Origin: Thermoplasmata archaeon
Lineage (GTDB): Archaea; Thermoplasmatota; Thermoplasmata; Lutacidiplasmatales; UBA184
DNA length: 38,964 nucleotides
NCBI GenBank assembly: GCA_021844945.1
Contig: JAKBSJ010000002.1
Span: 1-38,964, forward strand
Direction: 5' to 3'
In this document: positions 1 to 9,917 of the stretch, piece by piece
Layout: each line of letters begins with the position of its first letter
How positions within the stretch are numbered: position 1 is the first letter of the stretch
Notes under the pieces: generated by a model
Databases searched by the model: none
The model's input: only the letters and a program-made list of their open reading frames with translations
What the model was told of the DNA's origin: nothing
Program-made: the position numbers and the translations under genes

Positions 1-26
1 GGCGTCTCGAGAGAGGGCGCGTTCAC
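1..26 (-). CDS. Start of an unidentified protein, truncated by the window edge
   Basis: A GTG codon at 26-24 opens a frame reading VNAPSLET to the window edge. It lies 6 nt beyond the stop of the cyclic-nucleotide-binding gene, and a GAGG Shine-Dalgarno-like stretch overlaps that stop. The spacing suggests a third gene of the same minus-strand operon. In operons with HydB-like subunits the next gene is often the FAD/NAD-binding HydG subunit, but eight codons cannot identify it. Confidence 0.35.
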
Positions 27-32
27 GGAACC

Positions 33-506
33 TCACGCCCCGTGGAGGTCGAGGAGCTGCAGCTGCGTGTTCTCGAGCCGCTCCGCGATGACCGGAAGCA
101 GGCGCAGCAGGAGGTGATACCCGTCCGCAGGGTCGTCGTTCAAGAGAGAGCGCAGGCTCGCTGCCCGAATCCCGAGCGCGCGCGTGGCCTTGACCGCCCG
201 AGCGTCGAACCGCGAGATGAACGGTGCGATAAGCCAGGACCAGCCGACGATGTCGCCCGAACCGAGCGTTTGGACCGTCGTGCGGGGGCGGCCGGGCAGG
301 ACGATCTCGATCGCGACCTTCCCCGAGAAGAGGAACCAGAATTCCTCGGCGGGATCGCCCTCTCGGACCAGAAAGGTACCGGGCTCGAAGGAGCGCTCGT
401 GGGCAATCGCGCTGAGGCGGGCGACGAAGTCGGCGTCCATCCCCTCGAAAAAGGGATGACGGGCGAGACGGAACGTAACGTCCGGCGGGGCCGAGTCCGC
501 GGTCAC
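33..506 (-). CDS. Cyclic-nucleotide-binding (CNB) domain protein without DNA-binding domain
   Basis: A protein of about 157 residues made almost entirely of one cNMP-binding beta-barrel (residues ~15-125), followed by a C-terminal helix. The hallmark segments are FEPGTFLVREGDPAEEFWFL and GDIVGWSWLIAP...FDARA. The GWSWL/FDARA form of the phosphate-binding cassette is one I recall from CNB proteins encoded near redox enzymes. There is no helix-turn-helix, so it is not a classical Crp/Fnr regulator; a regulatory or assembly partner of the adjacent iron-sulfur enzyme is more likely. I chose the GTG at 506 because it overlaps the upstream stop in a GTGA arrangement and has GGAG 7 nt before it. A longer in-frame extension to 620 exists but would run deep into the upstream gene and has shadow-like composition. 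The ligand is unknown. Confidence 0.8.
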   Translation of the reverse strand: MTADSAPPDVTFRLARHPFFEGMDADFVARLSAIAHERSFEPGTFLVREGDPAEEFWFLFSGKVAIEIVLPGRPRTTVQTLGSGDIVGWSWLIAPFISRFDARAVKATRALGIRAASLRSLLNDDPADGYHLLLRLLPVIAERLENTQLQLLDLHGA

Positions 507-1651
507 GTCCGGTCTCCCGCAGCGCGCGGAGTCGCAGGAGCGGCCCGGATCGCCGCAACTTCCTCCGTGATGTCGATTCCGACCGGGCACCAGGTGATGC
601 ACCGGCCGCATCCGACACATCCGGAGCTATCGAACTGGTCGTGCCAGGTTGCGAGCTTGTGGGTCATCCACTGCCGGTACCGCGACGAGGTGGACTTGCG
701 GATCGGGGAGCCGTGGAGCTCGCTGAAGGCGGAGTTGAAACAGGAATCCCATCGGCGCCACCGCTCGACCTTCTCGCCGGAGAGGTTCGGGACCTCTTCG
801 GTCGTTTGGCAGAAGCATGTGGGGCAGACCATCGTGCAGTTCGTGCACGCGAGGCACCGCTGTCCGACGAGCTCCCAGCGAGGATGCCCCGGGTTGTTCA
901 CGAGCAGGTCCCGAATCCCGCTCACGTCCATCCTGCGCCCCATGGAGGCGGCCGTCCGCGCCACGATCCGTTCTACCGCCCGTTCGTCTTCGGCGGTCGC
1001 GGGCCACAGCGGAACGGTAGCCAGCACGCGGGCTCCCGCGACCGAACCGACCTCCACCAGGAACGAGTGGCGCTGGGGGGTCAGGATCTCCGTGAGCGCG
1101 AGGTCGTGCGAAGGCCCGACCGCGGGCCCCGTTCCCATGGAGGCGCAGAAGCAGGTCCCTCCGGCCTGGCCACACTGGACGGCGATGCGGAGCGTACGAG
1201 TCCGCCGCGCGGCATACCCGGGGTCTCCTGCTCTCGCGAAGACGCGGTCCTGGATGGCGATCGACGCGAGCTCGCACGCTCGCACTCCCAGGAAGGCGAA
1301 CGAAGGGCCGTCCACCAGCTCGGGGGCCATCGCGAACCGGCTTCCCTCACGCGAGGCCGTCCACAGCCGCTCGTGAGCCGGGAAAAGGTATTTCTTCCAA
1401 CTGTGGGGCCCCACCACGTACCCGAACAGGGCTTCGTCGCTCCGACGGTCGAGCCGGTACGTCCCCGCCTCCTGTCGCTCGGTCCACCCGATCGGCAGGT
1501 CTTCGACCCGCTCGATCGGGCCGTAGACGATGGCTCCGTCGCGAACGGTCGGCCCCACGACGCGATAGCCGAGATCGCGCAGAGCGCCCAGGAAGATCGG
1601 AAAATCGGCTCGGGCCAGGATCCGTTTCTCGCCCACCGCTGGCTCGGTCAT
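503..1651 (-). CDS. HydB/AsrA-like 4Fe-4S dicluster protein, probable electron-transfer subunit
   Basis: A 382-residue protein of the family that includes the beta subunit of cytoplasmic [NiFe] (sulf)hydrogenases and subunit A of anaerobic sulfite reductase. The N-terminal ~260 residues carry conserved cysteines (GVRACELASIAIQDRVF and GGTCFCASMGTGP). The C-terminus has two ferredoxin-like clusters, CLACTNCTMVCPTC near residue 265 and CVGCGRCITWCPVG near residue 345. In known complexes it shuttles electrons between an FAD/NAD(P) subunit and the catalytic subunits. I placed the start at the ATG at 1651, where homology begins; a frame extension to 1801 would overlap the aminotransferase gene. 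It is followed by the CNB gene with a 4-nt overlap. The catalytic partner, if any, lies outside the window, so hydrogenase and sulfite reductase cannot be told apart. Confidence 0.85.
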   Translation of the reverse strand: MTEPAVGEKRILARADFPIFLGALRDLGYRVVGPTVRDGAIVYGPIERVEDLPIGWTERQEAGTYRLDRRSDEALFGYVVGPHSWKKYLFPAHERLWTASREGSRFAMAPELVDGPSFAFLGVRACELASIAIQDRVFARAGDPGYAARRTRTLRIAVQCGQAGGTCFCASMGTGPAVGPSHDLALTEILTPQRHSFLVEVGSVAGARVLATVPLWPATAEDERAVERIVARTAASMGRRMDVSGIRDLLVNNPGHPRWELVGQRCLACTNCTMVCPTCFCQTTEEVPNLSGEKVERWRRWDSCFNSAFSELHGSPIRKSTSSRYRQWMTHKLATWHDQFDSSGCVGCGRCITWCPVGIDITEEVAAIRAAPATPRAAGDRT

Positions 1652-1758
1652 TCCCGGAGTCTGTCCGGATTTCCTCTCATCGGTGAGGAACCCGGGCACA
1701 CGTTCAAGGGACGCCCCCGCGATAACGATGTCGAGATTGCGAGCGACCCCTCGTCCCG

Positions 1759-2703
1759 TCACGCCCGGACCGGCCGGGACGTTGGGACGGGCGTGAGCCA
1801 ATGGAGATACGCCGCCGCGCGTCCGTGGATCGCATCCTGATAGCGCTGCTGAAGACGGTAGGTTGTGGGGTATTTTCCGGTGCCGATGGGCCGGCCGTCG
1901 ACCTCGCGAATGGGGGTGATGCCCGCGGCGGTGCCCGCGAAGAAGAGCTCGTCCGCGGTGAACAACTCCTCACGGCTGAAATCCGACCGTTCGAAGGCGA
2001 GGCCCTCGTCCTTCGCGATACGTACGATGGAGTCCCGAGTGATCCCTCGTAGGATGCCCGAGCTCGCCGGCGGCGTGCTGATGACCCCGTTCTTGACGCG
2101 AAACACGTTCTCGCCCGGGCCTTCGGTGACCATCCCGACGGAGTTCAGGAGGATGGGTTCGTCGTAGCCGGCCGCCGTGGCTTCCATCTTCGCGAGGCCG
2201 GAGTTTGCATAGTTTGCCGCGCACTTCGCCTGCGGCGGAAGCGAGCGAGAGTCGATCCTCGTCCAGCTAGAGACCATCGCGCGTACTCCTCGGGTCAGGT
2301 TCTCCTCGCCCAGATAGGCGCCCCAGACCCACGCAGCGATGGCGACCTGGATACCGCACTTCGTGGGGTCGAGCCCCATCTCGCCGGCGCCGGAGTATGC
2401 GATCGGGCGGATGTAGACCTCTGGGATCCCGTTGTCCGCCACGAGGTCGACGCAGGCTCGCTCCAGCTCCTCTCGTGAAAAAGGGAGCCCCATACGGTAG
2501 ATCTTGGCGCTGTTGATGAACCGATCGATGTGATCGCGCAGCCGGAAGATCGCCGGCCCGCTGTCGGTGGCGTTGGAACGTATCCCTTCGAAGATCGCGT
2601 AGCCGTAGTGGAGGCCATGGGTCAGCACATGGACGTTGGCCTCGGCCCATGGGACCAGTCGACCGTTCATCCAGATGCTCTTGAGGGGGCGGACCTGCAC
2701 CAT
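1759..2703 (-). CDS. ilvE: Branched-chain amino acid aminotransferase
   Basis: A 314-residue fold-type IV PLP aminotransferase, close to the usual ~300-residue length. It begins with the family pattern IWMNGRLVPWAEANVHVLTH and continues with GLHYGYAIFEGIRS. The GENVFRVKNGVI and TRDSIVRIA segments follow, with the glutamate-containing PLP region in the second half. It interconverts leucine, isoleucine or valine with their 2-oxoacids using 2-oxoglutarate. The gene is divergent from the 2-oxoacid:ferredoxin oxidoreductase operon, which could consume the 2-oxoacids it makes. A TATA-like element about 27 nt before the ATG points to a leaderless transcript. A D-amino-acid transaminase or aminodeoxychorismate lyase is less likely given the length and N-terminal motif. 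Confidence 0.93.
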   Translation of the reverse strand: MVQVRPLKSIWMNGRLVPWAEANVHVLTHGLHYGYAIFEGIRSNATDSGPAIFRLRDHIDRFINSAKIYRMGLPFSREELERACVDLVADNGIPEVYIRPIAYSGAGEMGLDPTKCGIQVAIAAWVWGAYLGEENLTRGVRAMVSSWTRIDSRSLPPQAKCAANYANSGLAKMEATAAGYDEPILLNSVGMVTEGPGENVFRVKNGVISTPPASSGILRGITRDSIVRIAKDEGLAFERSDFSREELFTADELFFAGTAAGITPIREVDGRPIGTGKYPTTYRLQQRYQDAIHGRAAAYLHWLTPVPTSRPVRA

Positions 2704-2725
2704 GGGCGCGGGACCGGGTGACGGG

Positions 2726-2735
2726 TCTAAAAGGA
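2726..2735 (-). promoter_or_regulatory. TATA-like box for ilvE
   Basis: Read on the minus strand this is TCCTTTTAGA, an A/T-rich island in GC-rich surroundings centred about 27 nt upstream of the ilvE ATG. That spacing fits an archaeal TATA box driving a leaderless mRNA. The transcription start is inferred. Confidence 0.45.
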
Positions 2736-2790
2736 CAGGTCAACCCGGTCTGACAGCGGCGGTCCGTTCGTGAACGAAGGTTGACCCGGC

Positions 2791-2800
2791 GCTTATCTGA
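2791..2800 (+). promoter_or_regulatory. Weak TATA-like box for the oxidoreductase operon
   Basis: GCTTATCTGA is centred about 27 nt upstream of the ATG at 2823, the position expected for a leaderless archaeal promoter. The match to the TATA consensus is modest. About 60 bp separates it from the divergent ilvE element. Confidence 0.4.
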
Positions 2801-2822
2801 CGCGAGAGCCCCTTCCTTCTGT

Positions 2823-3077
2823 ATGATGGCAGGACAGACCGCGGCGCCGGACCGGGCCCTCGTTCGGATCGACACCGAGCACTGTAAGGGCTGTGACCTG
2901 TGCGTCGTCGCTTGCCCGCATCGCAATCTCCGCCTCGCTTCCGGGTACAACCGGAGCGGGTACCATCCGGTCGAGTTCCACTACCGGGGCGACCGAGGAG
3001 AGTGCACGGCCTGTGGCCTGTGCTACTGGGTCTGTCCGGACTACGCCATCACCGAGGTGGCGAAGCTACGACCATGA
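2823..3077 (+). CDS. 2-oxoacid:ferredoxin oxidoreductase, delta (ferredoxin) subunit
   Basis: A small 84-residue 2x[4Fe-4S] ferredoxin. The two cluster motifs, CKGCDLCVVACP and CTACGLCYWVCP, bracket a loop typical of KorD/VorD rather than a free ferredoxin. It passes electrons from the TPP site of the complex to external ferredoxin. The start is set at the ATG at 2823, with a second ATG directly after it at 2826; an upstream ATG at 2781 would precede the TATA-like box. Its stop overlaps the start of the alpha gene (ATGA), so translation is probably coupled. It is the first gene of a delta-alpha-beta-gamma operon. Confidence 0.88.
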   Translation: MMAGQTAAPDRALVRIDTEHCKGCDLCVVACPHRNLRLASGYNRSGYHPVEFHYRGDRGECTACGLCYWVCPDYAITEVAKLRP

Positions 3078-4141
3078 GCGGCGACCGAGAGTTCCTCAAA
3101 GGAAACGAGGCCCTCGCCTACGGGGCGCTGCACGCCGGCCTCAACGCCTTCTATGGGTATCCCATCACGCCGTCCAGCGAGATCCCCGAGACGCTGGCGA
3201 CCGAGTTCGGCCAGGGGAACTTCCCGGAGTTCCGTAGTTTCCTCCAGGCCGCGAGCGAGCTCGAAGCGATCAACATGGTGAACGGATCCGCCGCGACCGG
3301 GGCGAAGACGATGACGGCCACTTCGGGTCCGGGGTTCAGCTTGAAACAGGAAGGGATCTCCTACGCGGCCGGCATCGGCCTCCCGATCCTCGTCGTGAAC
3401 GTGAACCGCGCCGGTCCGGGCCTCGGCAACCTCGGACCCGAGCAGTCGGACTACTTCCAAGCGACCCGGGGAGGGGGACACGGCGGGTATCGCGCCATCG
3501 TGCTCGCGCCCGATTCGGTGCAGGAAATGGCCGCGTTCCCGTCGCTGGGATTCTCACTCGCGTTCCGGTACCGGACCCCAGTGGTCATCCTGGCCGACGC
3601 CTTCCTGGGACAACTCAAGGAGGACCTGGTCTTCCCCGAAGTGTCGACCTCCTCGTTCGATACTTCCTGGGCGGCGACCGGCGCCCGGGGCAACCAGCGC
3701 CACGTCCTCGCTTCGCTGCATCTCGAACTGGACGACCAGAGTCTCGCGACGCACAAGCTCCACGCGAAGTACGCGGAGATCGCTCGTCAGGAGCAACGCT
3801 ACGAAGAGCTGGAGTCCGACGATGCCCGAGTCGTGATCGTGGCGTACGGCATCTGCGCTCGTCTCGCCCGTCGCGCGGTGCGATCCCTGCGAGCGCGGTC
3901 GGTGCCGGTCGGTCTCTTCCGACCGATCACCCTGTCTCCGTTCCCGAACCAGGGGATCGAGAAGCTCATCGGTCAGGGGGTCCGGAACTTTCTCGTGGTC
4001 GAACTCAACATGGGCCAGATGGTCCAGGACGTTCGGCTCGCCGTGAACGGACGCGCCCAGGTGAGCTCCCTGGGGCAGGTAGGAGGGCTCATTCCCGGCA
4101 CAGAGGAGCTCGTCCGTGCTGCGGAGGCGATGGTCGGATGA
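3074..4141 (+). CDS. 2-oxoacid:ferredoxin oxidoreductase, alpha subunit
   Basis: A 355-residue protein with the pyrimidine-binding domain opening LKGNEALAYGALHAG, then FYGYPITPSSEIPE and the domain I segment GAKTMTATSGPGFSLKQEG. The C-terminal domain (from ~residue 235) carries the transketolase-C-like sequence VVIVAYGICARLARRAV. With the beta subunit it decarboxylates 2-oxoacids to acyl-CoA. The length and YPITPSSE signature fit 2-oxoglutarate (Kor) or 2-oxoisovalerate (Vor) enzymes rather than pyruvate oxidoreductase. The divergent branched-chain aminotransferase makes Vor plausible, but substrate cannot be read from sequence alone. The ATG at 3074 overlaps the delta stop by 4 nt. The start is further supported by immediate homology after it. 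Confidence 0.92.
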   Translation: MSGDREFLKGNEALAYGALHAGLNAFYGYPITPSSEIPETLATEFGQGNFPEFRSFLQAASELEAINMVNGSAATGAKTMTATSGPGFSLKQEGISYAAGIGLPILVVNVNRAGPGLGNLGPEQSDYFQATRGGGHGGYRAIVLAPDSVQEMAAFPSLGFSLAFRYRTPVVILADAFLGQLKEDLVFPEVSTSSFDTSWAATGARGNQRHVLASLHLELDDQSLATHKLHAKYAEIARQEQRYEELESDDARVVIVAYGICARLARRAVRSLRARSVPVGLFRPITLSPFPNQGIEKLIGQGVRNFLVVELNMGQMVQDVRLAVNGRAQVSSLGQVGGLIPGTEELVRAAEAMVG

Positions 4142-4941
4142 TCGAGAACGAGGGTACCCTCTACGAAACCAAGCTGGGGCCGCTGCCGACGCTGACGAGC
4201 AAGCCGACCCACTACTGCGCGGGCTGCGAGCACGGCACGCTCACCCATCTCATCGCGAGCGCCCTACAAGACCTCGGGGTCCGGGAGCGGGCGGTGCTGG
4301 TCAACAGCGTAGGATGCAGCGTCCTGGCACCGGATTACCTGAACGTGGACGCGGTAGAGGCTCCGCACGGACGCGCCCCCGCGGTGATGGCGGGGATCAA
4401 ACGCGCGAGGCCGGATCTCCTCGTGTTTTCGATCCAGGGGGATGGCGACGCCGCCTCCATCGGCCTGCTCGAGCTGATGTATGCGGCGAACCGCGGCGAT
4501 CCGATGACGATCTTTCTCGTGAACAACGCCACCTACGGGATGACGGGAGGTCAAATGGCGCCTACGACGCCAATCGGCATGGTGACGACCACCACTCCAC
4601 GGGGCCGAGATCTCGCCCTGACCGGTCCCCCGATCGACGCGTCGAAGCTCGTCGCCTCGTTCGAGCGTCCCGCCTACGTTCGGCGGGTCTTCTTGCCGGT
4701 GACGCCGACCCCCTCTACGGAGTTCTTCAACGCCCGTGGGGCGCTCGAAGGAGCGCTGGCGGTCCGCCACGCGTTCGAGGTCCAGGAGCGGGGCGGGTTC
4801 GCGTTCGTTGAGTTCGTGAGCACGTGCAGCGTGAACTGGAAGATGTCCGTCCTGGACTCGAAGCGGTACGCCGCCCAGGTGCTCGCCCCTCTCTTCCCGG
4901 AGGGCGTGCTCCGCGACCGGTTCCACATGGAGTCCGCATGA
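4138..4941 (+). CDS. 2-oxoacid:ferredoxin oxidoreductase, beta (TPP-binding) subunit
   Basis: A 267-residue TPP-binding subunit. It has the cluster-ligand and TPP region HYCAGCEHGTL, the pyrophosphate/Mg motif SIQGDGDAASIG continuing to VNNATYGMTGGQMAPTT, and a further conserved cysteine in VNSVGCS. Together with alpha it forms the catalytic site. The MTGGQMAPTT run is shared by Vor and Kor beta subunits. Both ends overlap neighbouring genes by 4 nt (ATGA), a compact operon with probable translational coupling. There is no separate pyruvate-type C-terminal extension. Confidence 0.93.
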   Translation: MIENEGTLYETKLGPLPTLTSKPTHYCAGCEHGTLTHLIASALQDLGVRERAVLVNSVGCSVLAPDYLNVDAVEAPHGRAPAVMAGIKRARPDLLVFSIQGDGDAASIGLLELMYAANRGDPMTIFLVNNATYGMTGGQMAPTTPIGMVTTTTPRGRDLALTGPPIDASKLVASFERPAYVRRVFLPVTPTPSTEFFNARGALEGALAVRHAFEVQERGGFAFVEFVSTCSVNWKMSVLDSKRYAAQVLAPLFPEGVLRDRFHMESA

Positions 4942-5531
4942 AGGCCGAGGTGATCGTGGCCGGGCACGGGGGCCAAGGGGTCCTCGAGCTCGCCAACTGG
5001 CTGGCGTACTTCCACCTGCGACGAGGCCGACATGTGGCCTACACGCCCTCCTACGGTCCCGAGACGCGCGGCGGGAAGGTCAAGTGCTACGTCGTGGTCT
5101 CCGACGAGACGATCGATTCTCCGATCGTCGAAGCGCCGGACCTTCTGATCGTGATGAACATCCCGTCGATGGACTACCTGCCGCTCCTGAAGCCGGGGGG
5201 GAATCTGCTGGTCAACAGCTCCCTCGTGAAGGACGCCCGTCGGCGCACCGACGTGACGGTCACTGAGATCCCAGCGGTCGAGATTGCCGCGGGCCTGGGG
5301 GAGTTCGGCCCCACCAAAGGAACGGACACCTCGATCGCCGCGAACAGCGTGATGCTGGGCGCTGCGTTGGCGACGACCCACGAGGCGCCGGAACACCTCG
5401 CCGAAGAGGTGGAGGAGGTCTTCCGCCACTTCCTGACGGGGCGGAAGTCGGCCTTCATTCCCCTGAACCTCCACGCAGTCGAAGCGGGCGCCGCCTTCGT
5501 GGCTCGCGCCGGTGTCCTCGCCGCCGCCTGA
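4938..5531 (+). CDS. 2-oxoacid:ferredoxin oxidoreductase, gamma subunit
   Basis: A 197-residue protein of the POR/KOR gamma family. It begins MKAEVIVAGHGGQGVLELAN, where the GxGGQG loop is the family signature. The segment YTPSYGPETRGGKVKCYVVVSD follows, then NSVMLGAALATT near the end, both expected for this domain. The gamma subunit helps bind CoA and assemble the complex. The ATG at 4938 overlaps the beta stop by 4 nt. It is the last gene of the operon; a short convergent gap follows before the EamA transporter gene. The order delta-alpha-beta-gamma is complete, so the enzyme is likely functional. Confidence 0.92.
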   Translation: MKAEVIVAGHGGQGVLELANWLAYFHLRRGRHVAYTPSYGPETRGGKVKCYVVVSDETIDSPIVEAPDLLIVMNIPSMDYLPLLKPGGNLLVNSSLVKDARRRTDVTVTEIPAVEIAAGLGEFGPTKGTDTSIAANSVMLGAALATTHEAPEHLAEEVEEVFRHFLTGRKSAFIPLNLHAVEAGAAFVARAGVLAAA

Positions 5532-5625
5532 CGGCCCATTCACGAACCGGGCCGGTCGGGGCGGTCCGGCACATCGCCGACATCGTTGCAGATCTCCCGC
5601 GGGCCTTGTCCAATCTCGCTAGGAC

Positions 5626-6645
5626 CTAGGCCGGCCGATGGCTCCCCTGATCCGGGGTCGGTGGAGGCCCGGGGGCGCGGGAGGAGGTTTCCGGGCGGCT
5701 CGCATCGCGACGGCCGCGGCCCCGCAACGAGAGCTCGTAGAGGAACAAGGCCCCAAGGATCAGACCAAGCCCTGCAATCTCGGTCGCACCCACTGCCTCC
5801 GACAGAACGAGCGCCCCGAAGAGGAGGCCCACGACTGGGGTGAGGTACATCACGAGGCTCGTGCCGACGGCGCCGGAGCGTCGCGTGAGCTCGAAGAAGA
5901 CCGTGTACCCGGCCACTCCGCTGAAAAGAGCCACGTAGAGGACGGACCCGATCGCCGTCAGGGTCGGGGGGAGATAGACCGTCCCGGGGAAGAGGAGGAG
6001 CGCGCAGGCGCCGGCGATGCTCGCGCCTCCGAACTGCGCGGCCAGCCCGAATCGGGTCTCGCCTCTTGGGCGATATCGTACGATCAACACCGTCCCGGTG
6101 GCCTGCGCACTGGCCCCTCCGACGATGGCGGGTATCGCCCAGTCGTTCGTGATGACTCCGCTGCCGGATGCCGTGAGCTCAAGGATCAGGACTCCGATCA
6201 GCCCGAGCGAGAGGGCGAGGAACGTCACGGCGCCGAAGCGTTCTCGGTAGCCCAGGAAGAGTCCCGCAAGCACGGCGAGCAGAGGTACCGTGGCGTAGAC
6301 CACGGCCGCCACGCCGCCCGTGGTGAACTGGACCCCCCAGAACATGAGGAGGTTGTTCGCGCCGATCAACAACCCTCCGAGGAGCAGGGATCCTGCCAGA
6401 TACCGCCCCGACGGAGGATTCACGGCCCGATCGGCGGTCGCCGCCGCTATCGCGAACATCGCGGCCGCGGCGAGCCCGAAGTCCAGCGCCACCAAGAGGA
6501 ACGGGCTGGTACCCGCGGCCACGCCCCGGCGCACCATCGGGAACGTGATGCCCCAAAGGACCCCGAGCAGAACCAAGAGGGCGATCGTGCGAGGGCCCGG
6601 ACCGTCCCGCGGAGCCTTCGGCTCGGTGCCACGCTCTCCGAACAT
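5626..6645 (-). CDS. EamA/DMT-family transporter
   Basis: A 339-residue integral membrane protein with about ten hydrophobic helices arranged as two EamA repeats. The first starts at IALLVLLGVLWGITFPMVRR, the second near the segment AIPAIVGGASAQATGTVLIV. Drug/metabolite exporters of this family move amino acids, nucleobases or other small solutes out of the cell. The charged, proline-rich C-terminal tail of ~35 residues (RGRGRRDASRPETSS and onward) should be cytoplasmic. It stands alone between convergent and divergent neighbours. I saw no clear TATA box at the usual distance. The substrate cannot be predicted. Confidence 0.9.
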   Translation of the reverse strand: MFGERGTEPKAPRDGPGPRTIALLVLLGVLWGITFPMVRRGVAAGTSPFLLVALDFGLAAAAMFAIAAATADRAVNPPSGRYLAGSLLLGGLLIGANNLLMFWGVQFTTGGVAAVVYATVPLLAVLAGLFLGYRERFGAVTFLALSLGLIGVLILELTASGSGVITNDWAIPAIVGGASAQATGTVLIVRYRPRGETRFGLAAQFGGASIAGACALLLFPGTVYLPPTLTAIGSVLYVALFSGVAGYTVFFELTRRSGAVGTSLVMYLTPVVGLLFGALVLSEAVGATEIAGLGLILGALFLYELSLRGRGRRDASRPETSSRAPGPPPTPDQGSHRPA

Positions 6646-6790
6646 GACCCAACGAACCGGGCGAGTTCCGTTCCGAGAAAGAACCCGGAGTGAACGCGAG
6701 TTGACCGGACACGGGTGAAGCGGGACCGGATCCGTAGCACCCCGAAAATCCTCGATCGCGCGGCGCGCCGTCGTGCCGGGTTTACCTAAT

Positions 6791-6800
6791 CACTATAGTC
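6791..6800 (+). promoter_or_regulatory. TATA-like box for the universal stress protein gene
   Basis: CACTATAGTC is centred about 27 nt upstream of the ATG at 6822, with another A/T-rich stretch (TTTACCTAAT) just before it. The position fits a leaderless archaeal promoter. Confidence 0.4.
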
Positions 6801-6821
6801 CCGGTCGTACCATGGACGTTC

Positions 6822-7274
6822 ATGTCCCTTCGCTCGCTGGCGGTAGCGATTGACGGGTCCGAAGGAAGTCAACGGGCCCTCGAGCAGGCCGTAGATCTCG
6901 CGAAAGCTTCGGGAGCTTCCCTGTCGATCGTCGCGGTCGTTCCGAAGCGGGAAACGTACGGCATCGACCCGCAGCAGCGGTACGTGGTCCGGCCCGAGGA
7001 GCAACGATTCCTCGCCGAAGTCCTCAGCCGGGCGCAGCAGTTCGCCCGCACCGCCGGCATCGCATCGGTCCGGACCGAACTGATGGAGGGTCCGATCGTC
7101 GACCAGCTCCTTTCGTTTCTCGAGGATCGGCATCCGGACCTCGTCGTCCTCGGGGCCCGGGGCATATCCGCAACGCGACGACTATTCCTGGGCAGCGTCA
7201 GTGAGGCGATCCTCCATCACGCTCACGGCTCCGTGCTGATCGTACGGCCCCCCGAGAAGCGGTCGCGGGCCTGA
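6822..7274 (+). CDS. Universal stress protein, UspA family
   Basis: A single-domain 150-residue Usp protein of typical length. It begins with LAVAIDGSEGSQRALEQAV and ends with the ATP-binding motif GARGISATRRLFLGSVSEAI, which matches the G-2x-G-9x-G(S) pattern, so nucleotide binding is expected. Such proteins respond to starvation, oxidants or other stress through poorly defined mechanisms. It is a single-gene unit with its own TATA-like element. The tRNA-Cys gene lies convergently downstream. Confidence 0.93.
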   Translation: MSLRSLAVAIDGSEGSQRALEQAVDLAKASGASLSIVAVVPKRETYGIDPQQRYVVRPEEQRFLAEVLSRAQQFARTAGIASVRTELMEGPIVDQLLSFLEDRHPDLVVLGARGISATRRLFLGSVSEAILHHAHGSVLIVRPPEKRSRA

Positions 7275-7360
7275 TCCGAGACCCGCCCTCGAGCTCGATC
7301 CACGGACCCGCATCGGCTCACCCGCTTCGGCTCTTCCGCTGTGGGTTCGCAGAGTTCGGA

Positions 7361-7433
7361 AGCCAAGGGAGGGAATCGAACCCCCAAGAAACGGATCTGC
7401 AGTCCGTCGCATTAACCATTCTGCCACCTTGGC
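7361..7433 (-). tRNA. tRNA-Cys (GCA)
   Basis: A full 73-nt cloverleaf on the minus strand. The acceptor stem GCCAAGG/CCTTGGC is perfect. The D arm is GCA-GAATGGTTAA-TGC. The anticodon arm ACGGA-CTGCAGA-TCCGT gives anticodon GCA. A 5-nt variable loop and a T arm GGGGG-TTCGATT-CCCTC complete it. The discriminator is U73, as expected for tRNA-Cys. CCA is not encoded and no intron is seen. Confidence 0.96.
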
Positions 7434-7456
7434 GCGGGCGAGGGCAGAGGTTCCGT

Positions 7457-7465
7457 CCTTTAAGG
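7457..7465 (-). promoter_or_regulatory. TATA-like box for tRNA-Cys
   Basis: CCTTTAAGG (a near-palindrome) is centred 28 nt upstream of the mature 5' end of tRNA-Cys, in otherwise GC-rich DNA. That is the usual TATA position for an archaeal tRNA promoter. Confidence 0.5.
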
Positions 7466-7579
7466 GGTGCCGACGGCGGTAACGAGAGCGCCCGACGCGC
7501 GAAGGAGCGGACCGGCCCCGGGCGATCCCGAAGGAGGGCGCTTCGCACTACGTTCGGAACGGACTCCGTTCGCGGGTCT

Positions 7580-9877
<2,298 letters not shown>

Positions 9878-9917
9878 CTATCTCGTTGCGGTAGGAACCT
9901 CTCGGGCCGGGCCACCC

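Noticed and set aside
42-1376. Long plus-strand open frame of 444 codons
   Set aside because: It runs antisense to the HydB-like and CNB genes, has arginine/proline-rich shadow composition and no recognisable motif. Stop-free antisense frames are expected at this GC content.
7550-7575. Hairpin GAACGG-ACT-CCGTTC just after the katG stop, considered as a terminator
   Set aside because: The 6-bp stem is followed on the minus strand by no T-run, and archaeal terminators rely on T-rich tracts. Short palindromes are common in GC-rich DNA.
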